Positions 12,997 through 13,880 of a stretch of 13,880 bases of DNA are shown piece by piece. This stretch comes from an uncultured Clostridia bacterium. Lineage in GTDB: Bacteria > Bacillota > Clostridia > Oscillospirales > Ruminococcaceae. Every line of letters starts with the position of its first letter. Position 1 is the first letter of the stretch. A program made the position numbers and the translations under genes. Location of the stretch: the NCBI GenBank assembly GCA_947631585.1, contig CANRLY010000031.1, positions 1 through 13,880 on the forward strand, in the 5' to 3' direction. A model generated the notes under the pieces. That model had not been told where the DNA came from. It was given only the letters and a program-made list of their open reading frames with translations, and did no database searches.

Positions 12997-13829
12997 CAGC
13001 GAACACCTCCCGTCAGTCTGCACACATGGTCTTTTTCCTGTTCCTTATACGAACCGTTTCTCTTCATCAGCTCGTCAAAATCCACCTGGTGTCCGTCAAA
13101 GTCAGGGCCGTCAACGCAGGCGTACTTCAACTGTCCGCCCACTGTAACACGGCAGCCGCCGCACATTCCTGTACCGTCTACCATGATTGGGTTAAGGGAA
13201 ACTATCGTCTTTATGCCGTAAGGCTTTGTGACTTCACACACGAATTTCATCATGGGGACAGGTCCTATAGCAACCACAGCGTCGTACTTTTCGCCCTCCT
13301 CGATGAGCTTTTTCAGCACGTCGGTGACGAATCCCTTTGTTCCGTATGTACCGTCGTCGGTGGTGACGAAAAGCCTGTCGGAGACTTTTTTCATTTCATC
13401 TTCCAGGATAACTATATCCTTACTTCTGAAGCCGGCGATAACGTCCACGCTCACTCCTTTATTGAAAAGCGATTTAGCCTGCGGATAGGCAATAGCGCAG
13501 CCTACTCCGCCGCCGACAACTGCGACTTTCTTTACATTATCTTCAAAATGGGTAGCCACTCCCAGAGGACCTACGAAATCCAGTATGCTGTCCCCTTCCT
13601 CCAGTTGAGCCAGCCGCATGGTCGATGCGCCGATGGTCTGGAAAATTATAGTCACAGTACCTTTCTGCTTATCGCAGTCGGCGATGGTGAGCGGTATCCT
13701 TTCGCCCTTTTCGTCCACCCGAAAGATTATGAACTGTCCTGCCTGAGCCTTGGCTGCGATATACGGAGCTTCCACTTCCATCAGGACTATCTGCTGGTTG
13801 AGCTGTCTTTTAGCAACAATTTTATACAC
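12996..13829 (-). CDS. nfnA: NfnA-type small subunit (ferredoxin-NADP+ reductase/PyrK-like flavoprotein)
   Basis: A 277-residue partner of NfnB. It carries the NADH site, a FAD and a [2Fe-2S] cluster, and would serve as the NADH-oxidising arm of the bifurcating complex. The FAD-binding barrel includes RIPLTIAD (44-51). The nucleotide fold has VAVVGGGVGCAIAYPQAKSL (102-121). The cluster ligands look like D218, C223, C226 and C238 (VDGTGMCGGCR and YACVDGPDFDGH). The unusual Asp ligand matches, one residue off, the Asp219/Cys224/Cys227/Cys239 set I recall for Thermotoga NfnA. The start is GTG at 13829, with GGAGG 11 bases upstream and no in-frame alternative nearby. Its end overlaps nfnB by one base, so translation is probably coupled. 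PyrK is an alternative family name, but no pyrD neighbours it. The promoter lies beyond the window. Confidence 0.9.
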   Translation of the reverse strand: MYKIVAKRQLNQQIVLMEVEAPYIAAKAQAGQFIIFRVDEKGERIPLTIADCDKQKGTVTIIFQTIGASTMRLAQLEEGDSILDFVGPLGVATHFEDNVKKVAVVGGGVGCAIAYPQAKSLFNKGVSVDVIAGFRSKDIVILEDEMKKVSDRLFVTTDDGTYGTKGFVTDVLKKLIEEGEKYDAVVAIGPVPMMKFVCEVTKPYGIKTIVSLNPIMVDGTGMCGGCRVTVGGQLKYACVDGPDFDGHQVDFDELMKRNGSYKEQEKDHVCRLTGGVR

Positions 13830-13880
13830 CTGACAAATACCCTCCTACTTATACAAATGCAGGTACAGGCACAAGCCGTT

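Noticed and set aside
12996..13829. Dihydroorotate dehydrogenase electron-transfer subunit (PyrK)
   Set aside because: It belongs to the same superfamily, but the neighbour is an NfnB/GltD-type protein with overlapping translation, there is no pyrD, and the cluster motif has the Asp ligand typical of NfnA.

Overview
The window looks like a chromosomal stretch of an anaerobic, low-to-mid-GC Firmicute of the Clostridia, most likely a Ruminococcus/Oscillospiraceae-type gut bacterium. The support is indirect: GatCAB linked to an archaeal-type AspRS, an NfnAB-type electron-bifurcating pair, rubrerythrin, an Mrp protein with an N-terminal Cys cluster, AGGA/GGAGG ribosome binding sites and intrinsic terminators throughout. 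I cannot name the species.

Layout. 1-1236 (+) is the 3' part of a sodium:solute symporter, ending in a terminator. 1237-1704 is a non-coding repeat zone: a tandem array of about five 47-bp hairpin units, then a perfect DNA 'cloverleaf' (1567-1659), then the terminator of the next gene. 1705-6366 (-) is the operon gatC-gatA-gatB::aspS, in which GatB is fused in frame to a complete archaeal-type aspartyl-tRNA synthetase. Divergent consensus promoters at 6436-6518 serve this operon and a ClC-family anion transporter (+), which has features of the fluoride/proton branch. mscL (-) converges on the ClC gene. A 48-residue Asn/Ser/Lys/Gln-rich small protein (+) diverges from mscL. From 8752 to the end everything is on the minus strand: Mrp/ApbC ATPase, a VanY-type D,D-carboxypeptidase, rubrerythrin, and nfnB and nfnA with overlapping stop and start codons (TGATG). 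A second perfect cloverleaf (11486-11597) lies between nfnB and rubrerythrin.

How the genes work together. The gat operon makes Asn-tRNA(Asn), and possibly Gln-tRNA(Gln), indirectly: a probably non-discriminating AspRS makes Asp-tRNA(Asn) and GatCAB amidates it. Here the synthetase and the tRNA-binding GatB subunit are one polypeptide, in effect a covalent transamidosome. NfnAB would balance ferredoxin, NADH and NADPH, and rubrerythrin downstream would remove peroxide. The two features I consider most worth study are the GatB-AspRS fusion and the pair of cloverleaf elements. The elements share exactly the same junction geometry (0/1/2/0 unpaired linkers) and all-Watson-Crick stems, but have unrelated arm sequences.
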